This document shows, one piece after another, positions 10,239-19,209 of a DNA stretch of 64,000 nt. Positions within the stretch are counted from its first letter, which is position 1. Every line of letters starts with the position of its first letter. Position numbers and translations under genes: made by a program. The notes under the pieces were generated by a model. The model ran no database searches. It was not told the DNA's origin and worked only from the letters and a program-made list of their open reading frames with translations. Origin of the DNA: Roseburia sp. 499 (GTDB lineage: Bacteria > Bacillota > Clostridia > Lachnospirales > Lachnospiraceae); assembly GCF_001940225.2 (NCBI RefSeq), contig NZ_CP135164.1, forward strand, positions 2,480,001 through 2,544,000, read 5' to 3'.

Positions 10239-12701
10239 CTATTCCATCTCTACTTTTACTTTATCCAGATGCCAGATATCATCTACATATTCCTGAATCG
10301 TACGGTCAGAGGTAAACTTACCGGAATGGGCTACATTTAATATAGCCATCTTCGCCCAACGCTTCTCATCACGATATGCTTCTTCTACCTTTTCCTGCGC
10401 CTGTGCGTAAGAACGGAAATCCTTCAAAATGAAATATGTATCTGCATATTGCGTATCCTGTGTATTCAGCAAAGAATTGTATAATGGACGGAACAATTCT
10501 GAATCATTTCCGGAATAAAATCCATTAATTAACTGCATCAGTACCTGACGAATCTCCTGGTCATTATTAAATATCTGCATTGGATCATAATCCCGCTTTG
10601 CCTCATGGTCAATGACTTCCTGCGCACTCATACCGAAGATAAATTCGTTCTCTTCTCCTGCCTCTTCTACAATCTCTACATTCGCTCCATCCATAGTTCC
10701 AATCGTTACAGCTCCATTCAGCATAAACTTCATATTTCCGGTTCCGGAAGCTTCCTTACTTGCAGTAGAAATCTGTTCAGATACATCTGCTGCTGCAAAA
10801 ATCCACTCTGCATTAGAAACTTTGTAATCTTCAATAAATACAACTTTTATCTTGCCATCGATACTCTTATCATTATTAATTACATTTGCCACATTATTAA
10901 TCAGTTTAATGGTAAGTTTAGCATTCCGGTATCCTGCTGCAGCTTTCGCACCGAAAATAAAGGTTCTTGGATAGAAATCCATTTCCGGATGCTCCTTTAT
11001 CTTATTATACAGATACATCACATGAAGAATATTTAAAAGCTGACGCTTATACTCATGAAGTCTCTTTACCTGTACATCAAAAATAGAACGTGGATTTACC
11101 TCTATACCATTATGTTTCAGAATATAATCTGCCAGACGAAGCTTATTCTGGTATTTAATATTCATAAATTCCTGCTGTGCCTTTTCATCATCTGCATAGA
11201 TTGCCAGTTTTTCAATGTGAGGCAGATTTGTAACCCAATCCTTTCCAATATATCGACTAACCCATTCTGCCAACAGCGGATTTCCATGGTACAAAAATCT
11301 TCTCTGTGTAATACCATTTGTTTTGTTGTTAAACTTCTCCGGGAACATTTCATAAAATTCATGTAACTCCCGTTCCTTCAAAATATCTGTATGAAGTCTT
11401 GCTACACCATTGACAGAATATCCTGCTGCAATAGCAAGATTTGCCATACGAACCTGACCATCATAGATAATGGCCATTTTCTGTATTTTTCTCTGGTCTC
11501 CCGGAAACTTCTTCTGAATATCTAATATAAATCTACGATTTATCTCTTCTACAATCTGGTAGATTCTTGGAAGCAGTCTGGAGAAAATCTCAATCGGCCA
11601 TTTTTCCAATGCTTCTGACATAATCGTATGGTTGGTATAGGCACAAGTCTTTCCGGTAATCTCCCATGCCTCATCCCAATTCATTCCTTCCTCATCCACT
11701 AAAATACGCATTAATTCTGCAACAGCTACCGTCGGATGCGTATCATTCATTTGAATTACTACCTTCTCCGGTAACTTTCGTAAATCCGGATGGGACTTTT
11801 TATACCGTGCTACCGCACGCTGAACACTTGCTGAAACAAAGAAATACTGCTGTTTCAGGCGTAATTCCTTTCCTGCAATATGATTATCATTCGGATAAAG
11901 CACTTCAACCAGGTTCTTTGCAAGATTCTCCTGCTCCACGGCCTTTTTATAGTCTCCTTTATCGAAGGAATTCAATTCAAAACACTGAATTGGTTCCGCA
12001 TCCCAAATCATCAGCGTATTTACCATATTATTGTTATATCCAATCACCGGCATATCATAAGGTACTGCTCTTACAGACTGATATCCATCATGAACAAACT
12101 TTACATTTCCCTTTTCGTCCATTTCAGAACGAACATATCCGCCAAACTTTACTTCATAAGTACGTTGTGGACGACGCAATTCAAATGGATAACCATCCTT
12201 CAACCAGTTATCCGGCTCCTCCACCTGATAGCCATCCCGGATTTTTTGCTTGAACATACCATAACGATAACGAATACCACATCCATACGCCGGATACCCC
12301 AATGTAGACAAGGATTCCATAAAACAAGCCGCCAGTCTTCCTAATCCGCCATTTCCAAGAGCCGGATCCGGTTCCTGGTCCTCAATGGCATTAATATCAA
12401 ATCCGATTTCCTTTAATGCTTCACTGACTTCCTTATAAGCAGTCAGATTAATCAGATTATTCCCCAATGCTCTTCCCATCAAAAATTCCATGGACATATA
12501 GTAAAGAATCTTTGGATCTTCCTTTTCAAATGTTTTTTGTGTTGCAAGCCATTGATCGATAATAACATCCTTTACCGTATAGGCCACTGCCTGATACGCT
12601 TCCTGCTCTGTCGCTTCTTCCAATGTCTTGCGATACAAGTTCTTTACATTTCCCTTAACTTCCTGTATAAACTGTTCCTTTTCAAATATTTTGTTCTCCA
12701 T
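10239..12701 (-). CDS. glgP: Glycogen/starch phosphorylase
   Basis: GlgP uses phosphate to release glucose 1-phosphate from alpha-1,4-glucan ends in the cytoplasm. The 820-residue length is normal for the family. The pyridoxal-phosphate region 'SKEASGTGNMKFMLNGAVTI' with its lysine, the N-terminal 'YYMSMEFLMGRALGNNL' and the 'DPALGNGGLGRLAACF' motif are all present. A strong AGGAGTGAGG ribosome-binding site precedes the ATG. The synthesis genes (glgA, glgC, glgB) are not in the window, so the enzyme may serve stored glycogen or imported maltodextrin from the amylase encoded at 39.6 kb. Confidence 0.97.
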   Translation of the reverse strand: MENKIFEKEQFIQEVKGNVKNLYRKTLEEATEQEAYQAVAYTVKDVIIDQWLATQKTFEKEDPKILYYMSMEFLMGRALGNNLINLTAYKEVSEALKEIGFDINAIEDQEPDPALGNGGLGRLAACFMESLSTLGYPAYGCGIRYRYGMFKQKIRDGYQVEEPDNWLKDGYPFELRRPQRTYEVKFGGYVRSEMDEKGNVKFVHDGYQSVRAVPYDMPVIGYNNNMVNTLMIWDAEPIQCFELNSFDKGDYKKAVEQENLAKNLVEVLYPNDNHIAGKELRLKQQYFFVSASVQRAVARYKKSHPDLRKLPEKVVIQMNDTHPTVAVAELMRILVDEEGMNWDEAWEITGKTCAYTNHTIMSEALEKWPIEIFSRLLPRIYQIVEEINRRFILDIQKKFPGDQRKIQKMAIIYDGQVRMANLAIAAGYSVNGVARLHTDILKERELHEFYEMFPEKFNNKTNGITQRRFLYHGNPLLAEWVSRYIGKDWVTNLPHIEKLAIYADDEKAQQEFMNIKYQNKLRLADYILKHNGIEVNPRSIFDVQVKRLHEYKRQLLNILHVMYLYNKIKEHPEMDFYPRTFIFGAKAAAGYRNAKLTIKLINNVANVINNDKSIDGKIKVVFIEDYKVSNAEWIFAAADVSEQISTASKEASGTGNMKFMLNGAVTIGTMDGANVEIVEEAGEENEFIFGMSAQEVIDHEAKRDYDPMQIFNNDQEIRQVLMQLINGFYSGNDSELFRPLYNSLLNTQDTQYADTYFILKDFRSYAQAQEKVEEAYRDEKRWAKMAILNVAHSGKFTSDRTIQEYVDDIWHLDKVKVEME

Positions 12702-12742
12702 ATCCTCACTCCTGTCTTGTGTATAAATACCTTCTTAATGTA

Positions 12743-12770
12743 TATTTAGAAAAAGGAGAGTAGTCACCAA
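12743..12770 (-). promoter_or_regulatory. Candidate glgP promoter nested in the ileS terminator
   Basis: On the minus strand, TTGGTG (12765-12770) lies in the terminator loop and TAAATA (12743-12748) follows the T-run, with 16 bases between. Weak on its own, but the arrangement recurs at the ileS and pyrC promoters. Confidence 0.4.
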
Positions 12771-12792
12771 GCAAAAGTGTTACTCTCCTTTT
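12751..12792 (-). terminator. ileS terminator
   Basis: AAAAGGAGAGTA pairs with TACTCTCCTTTT around an 18-base loop just after the ileS stop; the T-run follows on the minus strand. Confidence 0.85.
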
Positions 12793-12795
12793 AAG

Positions 12796-15700
12796 TTACT
12801 GTATTTTCTCTACCCCAAGTGTTACTTTCTCACCGTTAATGTTCCATTCTTTTTCATATCCGGTTACTGCACCTGAGGCGATTTTCTCTGCCAAGACTTC
12901 TGACTGAATCTGTGTTCCAAACTTTTCAAAAATTCTATTAATCTTATCTTCTGCCTGATAGGAAACAACAATCTTATCCATTACTTCAAATCCTGCTTCC
13001 TTACGCATCGTCTGGATCTTACTAATCAATTCACGTACAAATCCTTCTTCCAACAGTTCTTCTGTCAGATTCGTATCCAATACAACAGTGACTTCATTAT
13101 CACCCTCAGTTACATAGCCTTCCTGCTGGGTCATAGTAATTAATAAGTCCTCTTCACATAATACAACTTCTGAGCTTACACTGTCAAGTGTCAGGCTTCC
13201 CTTTGCCTTTAATTCTGCCATAGCCTTATTTCCATCAAGCTCTGCTAACGCCTTCTGAATCTGTCCTAAGAATTTACCGTATTTTGGTCCTACTGTACGA
13301 AGCTGTGGCTTAAAGGTATAATCGGTAAAGTTGCTAACATCCTCTGTGAAAGTCACCTTCTTTACATTCAGCTCTTCTTCAATGATTTCGCAGAAGAACT
13401 CAGACAACTCATATGGTGCCTTTACAAACATATTTCCAATTGGCTGACGATTTTTAATGTTAGCTGTATTTCTGCATGCACGTCCCATTACTACGATTTT
13501 CAGAACTGCATCCATATTTTTCTCTAATTCCTTATCTACAAATGCTGCATCGGCAACTGGGAAGTCACACAGATGAATACTCTCTGGCGCATCCTTATCA
13601 ATGCTGCGTACCAGATTCTGATAAATCTCTTCTGTCAAGAACGGAACCATAGGTGCTGCAGTTTTACATACTGTTACCAGTGCAGTATACAGTGTCATAT
13701 ATGCATTTATCTTATCCTGTTCCATTCCCTTTGCCCAGAAACGCTCACGACATCTTCTGACATACCAGTTACTCATATCATCTACAAAATCCTGCAATGC
13801 TCTTGCTGCTTCCGGAATCTTATAGCTGCCCAGATTGTTATCAACTTCAGTAATCAGTGTATTCAACTTAGATAATAACCACTTATCCATAACTGATAAC
13901 TTGTCGTATTCTAAGCTGTACTTTGTAGCATCGAATTCATCAATATTAGCATACAATACAAAGAATGCATAAGTATTCCATAAGGTACCCATGAACTTAC
14001 GCTGTCCTTCCTGAACTGCCTTTCCATGGAAACGGTTTGGTAACCATGGTGCAGAATTGATGTAGAAGTACCAACGGATAGCATCTGCACCGTATGTCTG
14101 TAATGCATCAAAAGGATCTACTGCATTTCCTTTAGACTTACTCATCTTCTGTCCATTTTCATCCTGCACATGTCCCAAAACAATAACATTTTCGTAAGGT
14201 GCTTTATTAAACAACAAGGTAGACTCTGCTAACAGAGAATAGAACCATCCACGGGTCTGGTCTACTGCCTCGGAAATAAACTGTGCCGGGAACTGCTTTT
14301 CAAATACCTCTTTATTTTCAAATGGATAATGATGCTGTGCAAAAGGCATTGCTCCTGAATCAAACCAACAGTCAATTACTTCCGGTACACGATGCATCTC
14401 TTTTCCACACTCCGGACACTTGATGGTAACTGCATCAATATATGGACGATGAAGTTCAATATCCTCCGGACAGTTATCAGACATTTCTTTTAACTCCGCA
14501 ATACTTCCAATAGAATGCATATGACCACATTCACATTCCCAGATATTCAGTGGAGTTCCCCAATAACGGTTACGGGAAATTCCCCAGTCCTGTACGTTTT
14601 CCAACCAGTCACCGAAGCGTCCTTTTCCGATACTTTCCGGTATCCAGTTGATGGTGTTGTTATTGCGAATCAAGTCATCTTTTACTTCTGTCATCTTGAT
14701 AAACCAAGATTCTCTTGCATAGTAAATTAACGGAGTATCACATCTCCAGCAGTGTGGATACTCATGTTCAAACTTCGGAGCATCAAATAACAGTTTCTGA
14801 TCCTCTAAATCCTGCAATACCATTGGGTCTGCTTTCTTACAGAATACACCTGCATATGGAGTCTCTTCTGTTAATTCTCCTTTACCATTTACAAACTGAA
14901 CAAATGGCAAATCATATTTTCTGCCGACCTTAGAGTCGTCTTCACCAAATGCCGGTGCAATGTGAACGATACCGGTACCATCTGTCATGGTTACATAGCT
15001 GTCACATGTTACAAAATGTGCCTTTTTGTGCTGCTTTGCTGCTGCATCACCCGCACACTGGAATAAAGGTTCATATTCCTTGTACTCTAAATCTGTTCCC
15101 TTATAGGTTTCTAATACTTCATAAGCCTTTTCTCCGGCTTCCTGCTGTTCCTTACTTAACAGAGAGCCTAATACCTTATCCAATAATGCTTCTGCCATAT
15201 AATAGGTATATCCGTCTACTGCCTTTACTTTACAATAAGTCTCATCCGGATTTACACAAAGTGCCAGGTTAGATGGCAATGTCCAAGGAGTTGTGGTCCA
15301 TGCCAAAAAGTAAGCATCTTCTCCCGTCACCTTAAAACGCACAATTGCAGAACGTTCTTTTACTGTCTTATATCCCTGTGCTACTTCCTGTGCAGACAAT
15401 GGAGTTCCGCAGCGAGGACAGTAAGGAACAATCTTAAATCCCTTGTATAACAACTTTTTGTTCCAGATTTCCTTTAATGCCCACCATTCAGATTCAATAA
15501 AGTTATTGTCATAAGTAACATACGGATTCTCCATATCTGCCCAGAATCCAACGGTGCCTGAGAAATCCTCCCACATTCCTTTGTACTTCCAGACACTTTC
15601 TTTACATTTTTTGATAAATGGCTCTAAACCATATTCTTCAATCTGTTCTTTTCCGTCCAGACCTAACATTTTTTCAACTTCCAGTTCTACCGGAAGACCA

Positions 15701-15963
15701 TGGGTATCCCATCCGGCTTTACGAGGTACCATTTTTCCCTTCATGGTCTGATATCTCGGAATCATATCCTTAATAACACGAGTCAAAACGTGTCCGATAT
15801 GAGGCTTTCCATTTGCAGTTGGCGGTCCGTCGTAAAAAGTATAAGTTTCTCCCTCTTTACGGTTCTCCATACTTTTCTTAAAAATATCGTTTTCTTTCCA
15901 AAATTCTTCTACTTGTTTTTCTCTTTCTACAAAGTTTAAGTTAGTGTCGACTTTGTTGTACAT
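12796..15963 (-). CDS. ileS: Isoleucine--tRNA ligase
   Basis: Charges tRNA-Ile with isoleucine. The 1055-residue protein has the class I HIGH motif in 'PPTANGKPHIGHVLTR' near residue 50 and KMSKS in 'NGQKMSKSKGNAVDP' near residue 610. A zinc-type cysteine set ('YCPRCGTPLS') lies near residue 185, inside the editing insertion, and further CxxC pairs lie near 445 and 515. This is the longer form found in many Clostridia. AAAGGAG precedes ATG 15963. Expression is very probably controlled by the T-box leader upstream, with a consensus promoter at 16307-16335. Confidence 0.97.
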   Translation of the reverse strand: MYNKVDTNLNFVEREKQVEEFWKENDIFKKSMENRKEGETYTFYDGPPTANGKPHIGHVLTRVIKDMIPRYQTMKGKMVPRKAGWDTHGLPVELEVEKMLGLDGKEQIEEYGLEPFIKKCKESVWKYKGMWEDFSGTVGFWADMENPYVTYDNNFIESEWWALKEIWNKKLLYKGFKIVPYCPRCGTPLSAQEVAQGYKTVKERSAIVRFKVTGEDAYFLAWTTTPWTLPSNLALCVNPDETYCKVKAVDGYTYYMAEALLDKVLGSLLSKEQQEAGEKAYEVLETYKGTDLEYKEYEPLFQCAGDAAAKQHKKAHFVTCDSYVTMTDGTGIVHIAPAFGEDDSKVGRKYDLPFVQFVNGKGELTEETPYAGVFCKKADPMVLQDLEDQKLLFDAPKFEHEYPHCWRCDTPLIYYARESWFIKMTEVKDDLIRNNNTINWIPESIGKGRFGDWLENVQDWGISRNRYWGTPLNIWECECGHMHSIGSIAELKEMSDNCPEDIELHRPYIDAVTIKCPECGKEMHRVPEVIDCWFDSGAMPFAQHHYPFENKEVFEKQFPAQFISEAVDQTRGWFYSLLAESTLLFNKAPYENVIVLGHVQDENGQKMSKSKGNAVDPFDALQTYGADAIRWYFYINSAPWLPNRFHGKAVQEGQRKFMGTLWNTYAFFVLYANIDEFDATKYSLEYDKLSVMDKWLLSKLNTLITEVDNNLGSYKIPEAARALQDFVDDMSNWYVRRCRERFWAKGMEQDKINAYMTLYTALVTVCKTAAPMVPFLTEEIYQNLVRSIDKDAPESIHLCDFPVADAAFVDKELEKNMDAVLKIVVMGRACRNTANIKNRQPIGNMFVKAPYELSEFFCEIIEEELNVKKVTFTEDVSNFTDYTFKPQLRTVGPKYGKFLGQIQKALAELDGNKAMAELKAKGSLTLDSVSSEVVLCEEDLLITMTQQEGYVTEGDNEVTVVLDTNLTEELLEEGFVRELISKIQTMRKEAGFEVMDKIVVSYQAEDKINRIFEKFGTQIQSEVLAEKIASGAVTGYEKEWNINGEKVTLGVEKIQ

Positions 15964-15991
15964 ATGTTATATGTGCTCCTTTCTTAGCTAT

Positions 15992-16300
15992 AAAAAAGAG
16001 CCCTGCCCTGTAAAAGGACAAAGCTCATAAATGCATTGTTACCACCTATTACATTGTACTTAGAAAATCTTCCCTTACTATTCACATCCCTCAATATGAA
16101 TAGTAACGTATTTCCTGCATACACGATTCCCATAACGGAGGAATTCCCGTCCGCACCTACTTATGCCTTCTGGCATGTTCAGCCGGCAACTTAGAAGTGA
16201 TGTTCCGATATTTTCTACTAGCACCGGTTTCCACCCTCCCGGCTCTCTGAAACGTTCAAGAAATATCGTACTGTCTTCGTCATCGTCTTTTTCACAAATC
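15992..16300 (-). promoter_or_regulatory. T-box riboswitch leader of ileS
   Basis: The ~300-base leader has T-box features on the minus strand. A long Stem I closes with CGATATTTCT against AGAAAATATCG (16206-16216 with 16259-16268). An ATC triplet at 16199-16201 sits in the expected 3' internal loop and reads as the isoleucine specifier. The T-box sequence AGGTGGTAAC lies near 16038-16047. A terminator stem (GAGC...GCTC plus T6, 15992-16026) ends the leader before the ribosome-binding site. Uncharged tRNA-Ile should stabilise the antiterminator and raise ileS expression. A peptide-like reading frame across 16078-16335 is an artefact of this RNA. Confidence 0.88.
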
Positions 16301-16306
16301 TTTTTT

Positions 16307-16335
16307 ATTATAAAACCTGCAATATCTCTTGTCAA
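16307..16335 (-). promoter_or_regulatory. Consensus sigma-A promoter of ileS
   Basis: TTGACA (16330-16335), 17 bases, TATAAT (16307-16312): a perfect consensus. The -35 element lies within the loop of the preceding gene's terminator hairpin. Confidence 0.85.
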
Positions 16336-16348
16336 GATGTTGCAGGTT
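16314..16348 (-). terminator. Terminator of the DUF4190 gene, overlapping the ileS promoter
   Basis: AACCTGCAA pairs with TTGCAGGTT (16314-16322 with 16340-16348). On the minus strand it is followed by TTTTATAAT, whose last six bases are also the ileS -10 box. Confidence 0.7.
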
Positions 16349-16355
16349 CTTTTCT

Positions 16356-16775
16356 TTAATAATAATAGTACTGACTACTCATAATCTTGTCATATAAACC
16401 TGAGCTAATAGCCCACAAACCAATACAAATCAATCCAATAAAGATAAGCAATCCTACTGCTCCACAAACAATACCTGCGATTGCCATTCCCTTACTTTCA
16501 TTCTTCACAAGCTGTACAATTCCAAGAACAATCGCTACAATTCCCAAAACAGGTGCCAGATACATCATCATTGCCAATACCGGATTGATATATACCGTTA
16601 CAAAACTTCCGCATAAGGTCAATATGGAAAAAATTCCACATATCATAGATGCTGTACCAAGTCCGGTTCCCTGACCTTTGCCTGAGCCATTTCCTGTATA
16701 CTGATTTTGATAAGAATATTCTGTTTCATTTAACTGCTGATTATCATTTTCAAAAGTGTTATTTTCCTCACCCAT
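16356..16775 (-). CDS. DUF4190-like small membrane protein
   Basis: A 139-residue protein. Residues 1-38 are hydrophilic and rich in Asn, Gln and Gly; about three hydrophobic segments follow. The pattern 'ASMICGIFSILTL...LGIVAIVLGIVQLVK' is typical of DUF4190 proteins, and it ends in an SSQYYYY tail. Its function is unknown. A strong AAGGAGG precedes the ATG. It appears to be a single-gene unit ending in the hairpin that overlaps the ileS promoter. Confidence 0.8.
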   Translation of the reverse strand: MGEENNTFENDNQQLNETEYSYQNQYTGNGSGKGQGTGLGTASMICGIFSILTLCGSFVTVYINPVLAMMMYLAPVLGIVAIVLGIVQLVKNESKGMAIAGIVCGAVGLLIFIGLICIGLWAISSGLYDKIMSSQYYYY

Positions 16776-16877
16776 GAAATAAACCTCCTTATTTTTAGTA
16801 TAGTAGAAATTATAGCAAACACACTTTTACTTTACAAGACAAAACTTTTCTTTTTCCTAATTCGTAACTCGGTTTCC

Positions 16878-17138
16878 CCTTCATGCAGCCGAACCTGAAT
16901 ACAAAAAATTGGATTTTCAGATGTTGAACACTTTGTGTTCTTCTTACAGCAGCATAAAAGAATGAATGGGTATGCCAGAAAGATGTTTGAGGACAGAGGA
17001 ACATGGTCTTGAATGTGTATCTGTCCGAGTTCTTTTGGCATATCCTTATCGAACATTCTTGTTGCTGCTGTCTAGAAGAACCAGAAGTGTGGGTTCATAT
17101 GAAAATCCAATTTTTTGTATCAGGTTCTTTGCAGAAGG
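16878..17138. repeat. 261-bp imperfect palindrome (long inverted repeat)
   Basis: Two arms of about 100-110 bases are inverted copies with scattered mismatches and small gaps. The best-kept block is TACAAAAAATTGGATTTTCA in the left arm (from about 16900) against its complement ending near 17120. CAGCAGCA and ATGCCA blocks lie further in, and GGACAG/CTGTCC at the centre. The stretch from 16800 to 17321 holds no convincing gene: short reading frames on both strands here are mirror images of one another. It could be a MITE-like element, a dispersed palindromic repeat or the template of a long hairpin RNA. No clear target-site duplication was seen. Confidence 0.75.
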
Positions 17139-17178
17139 TAGAATCATAAGATTTTTACCTGTTTTATACAGAAATACC

Positions 17179-17206
17179 TTGTCAAATCGCTATTTTGTGG
17201 TAAAAT
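17179..17206 (+). promoter_or_regulatory. Probable typA promoter
   Basis: TTGTCA (17179-17184), 16 bases, TAAAAT (17201-17206), about 115 bases ahead of the typA start. Confidence 0.5.
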
Positions 17207-17320
17207 ACAAAAGTCGGTCACTTCCCTATTATATAAGGTGACTGTAACGAAACATTTATGGATACTATTTATTTTCCCGGAATACTATACGGGATAGATG
17301 CAAGAAAGAAGGATTATTTT

Positions 17321-19150
17321 ATGAAAATGAAACGCGAGGACATTCGTAATATCGCCATTATTGCTCACGTTGACCACGGTAAAACCACTCTGGTAGACGA
17401 ATTACTGAAGCAGAGCGGTGTGTTCCGTGCAAATCAGGAAGTACAGGAACGTGTCATGGACTCTAATGACATTGAACGTGAAAGAGGAATTACTATTCTT
17501 TCCAAAAATACCGCCATTACTTACAATGATGTTAAAATCAACATCATTGACACTCCGGGCCACGCTGACTTCGGTGGTGAAGTAGAACGTGTCTTAAAAA
17601 TGGTAAACGGTGTTGTTCTGGTAGTAGATGCCTTTGAAGGTGTTATGCCTCAGACCAAGTTCGTACTGATGAAGGCTCTTTCCTTAGATTTGCCGGTTAT
17701 CGTATGTATCAATAAAATTGACCGTCCGGAAGCCCGTCCGGATGAAGTTATCGATGAAGTTCTGGAATTATTTATGGACTTAGATGCATCTGACGAACAG
17801 TTAGACTGCCCATTTATCTATGCTTCTGCAAGAGATGGATATGCCATGAGAAGCTTAGATGACGAACCAGACAACATGATTCCACTGTTTGAGACTATTC
17901 TTGACTACATCCCAGCTCCGGAAGGTGACCCGGATGCCAACACCCAGGTTTTAATCAGTACCATAGACTACAATGAATATGTCGGACGTATCGGTGTAGG
18001 TAAGGTAGACAACGGTGTACTTAGGGTAAATCAGGAAGCTGTTGTAGTCAACCACCATGAACCGGACAAATTACAAAAGGTTCGTATCAGCAAGCTGTAT
18101 GAATATGATGGCTTAAATAAAGTAGATGTAGCTGAAGCAAAAATCGGATCTATCGTGGCAATTTCCGGTATCGCAGATATTCACATTGGTGACACCATCT
18201 GTTCCCCTGAGAATCCGGTAGCCATCCCATTCCAGAAAATTTCGGAGCCTACCATTTCCATGAACTTCATTGTAAATGATAGCCCACTTGCCGGACAGGA
18301 AGGAAAGTTCATTACCTCCCGTCACTTAAGAGACAGATTATTCCGTGAGCTTAACACAGACGTTTCCCTTCGTGTAGAAGAAACAGATAGCCCGGACAGC
18401 TACAAGGTTTCCGGACGTGGAGAACTTCACTTGTCTGTATTAATCGAAAATATGCGTCGTGAAGGCTATGAATTTGCCGTAAGTAAAGCTGAAGTACTTT
18501 ACCATACAGATGAAAACGGCAAAAAATTAGAACCTATGGAAATTGCTTACGTGGATGTTCCGGATGAATTTACAGGAAGCGTTATTGAAAAGTTAAGTCA
18601 GAGAAAGGGAAGCCTTTTGAACATGGGACCAATTGCCGGTGGATATACCAGACTGGAATTCAACATTCCATCCCGTGGACTCATCGGTTACCGTAATGAA
18701 TTCATGACAGATACTAAGGGAAATGGTATTATCAACACTATCTTCAATGATTATGAACCATATAAGGGCGAAATTGCTTACCGTAAGACCGGTTCCCTGA
18801 TTGCTTTTGAAACCGGTGAATCTGTAACCTACGGTCTGTTCAGCGCTCAGGAACGTGGAACCTTATTTATCGGACCTGGTGAAAAAGTATACGCAGGTAT
18901 GGTCATCGGACAAAGTGCTAGAGCAGAAGATATTGAGCTTAACGTATGTAAGAAAAAACATCTGACCAATACACGTTCCTCCAGTGCAGACGAAGCACTG
19001 ACCCTGACTCCTCCTAAGATCTTAAGTCTGGAGCAGGCACTGGAATTCATTGAAACAGATGAACTTTTGGAGGTTACACCAGAAAGCCTTCGTATCAGAA
19101 AGAGAATCTTAGATCCGACTTTGAGAAAAAGAGCAGGATTTAAAAAATAA
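17321..19150 (+). CDS. typA: Translational GTPase TypA/BipA
   Basis: A ribosome-binding GTPase involved in 50S assembly and stress adaptation. The 609-residue length fits the family. GTP-binding motifs are G1 '[10 protein letters not shown]', G3 '[12 protein letters not shown]' and G4 '[10 protein letters not shown]'; the TypA-specific C-terminal part includes '[20 protein letters not shown]'. An upstream in-frame ATG (17258) has no ribosome-binding site, whereas AAGGA lies nine bases before ATG 17321, giving '[20 protein letters not shown]', so 17321 is used. It is a single-gene unit with its own terminator. Confidence 0.97.
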   Translation: MKMKREDIRNIAIIAHVDHGKTTLVDELLKQSGVFRANQEVQERVMDSNDIERERGITILSKNTAITYNDVKINIIDTPGHADFGGEVERVLKMVNGVVLVVDAFEGVMPQTKFVLMKALSLDLPVIVCINKIDRPEARPDEVIDEVLELFMDLDASDEQLDCPFIYASARDGYAMRSLDDEPDNMIPLFETILDYIPAPEGDPDANTQVLISTIDYNEYVGRIGVGKVDNGVLRVNQEAVVVNHHEPDKLQKVRISKLYEYDGLNKVDVAEAKIGSIVAISGIADIHIGDTICSPENPVAIPFQKISEPTISMNFIVNDSPLAGQEGKFITSRHLRDRLFRELNTDVSLRVEETDSPDSYKVSGRGELHLSVLIENMRREGYEFAVSKAEVLYHTDENGKKLEPMEIAYVDVPDEFTGSVIEKLSQRKGSLLNMGPIAGGYTRLEFNIPSRGLIGYRNEFMTDTKGNGIINTIFNDYEPYKGEIAYRKTGSLIAFETGESVTYGLFSAQERGTLFIGPGEKVYAGMVIGQSARAEDIELNVCKKKHLTNTRSSSADEALTLTPPKILSLEQALEFIETDELLEVTPESLRIRKRILDPTLRKRAGFKK

Positions 19151-19165
19151 AATGACAGTAAAAGA

Positions 19166-19196
19166 GAGGCGATGAATTAATTCCATCGCCTCTTTT
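19166..19196. terminator. Bidirectional terminator after typA
   Basis: GAGGCGATG pairs with CATCGCCTC around an A/T loop, with T's following on both strands. It serves typA and the convergent ABC permease gene. Confidence 0.85.
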
Positions 19197-19209
19197 CTGT
19201 ATACACTTT

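Noticed and set aside
16078-16335. Minus-strand reading frame of 85 codons upstream of ileS
   Set aside because: It lies wholly inside the T-box leader and shows no ribosome-binding site; the RNA structure explains the sequence.
16810-17241. Several short reading frames on both strands before typA
   Set aside because: They mirror each other across the long palindrome and have no ribosome-binding sites; they are by-products of the inverted repeat.
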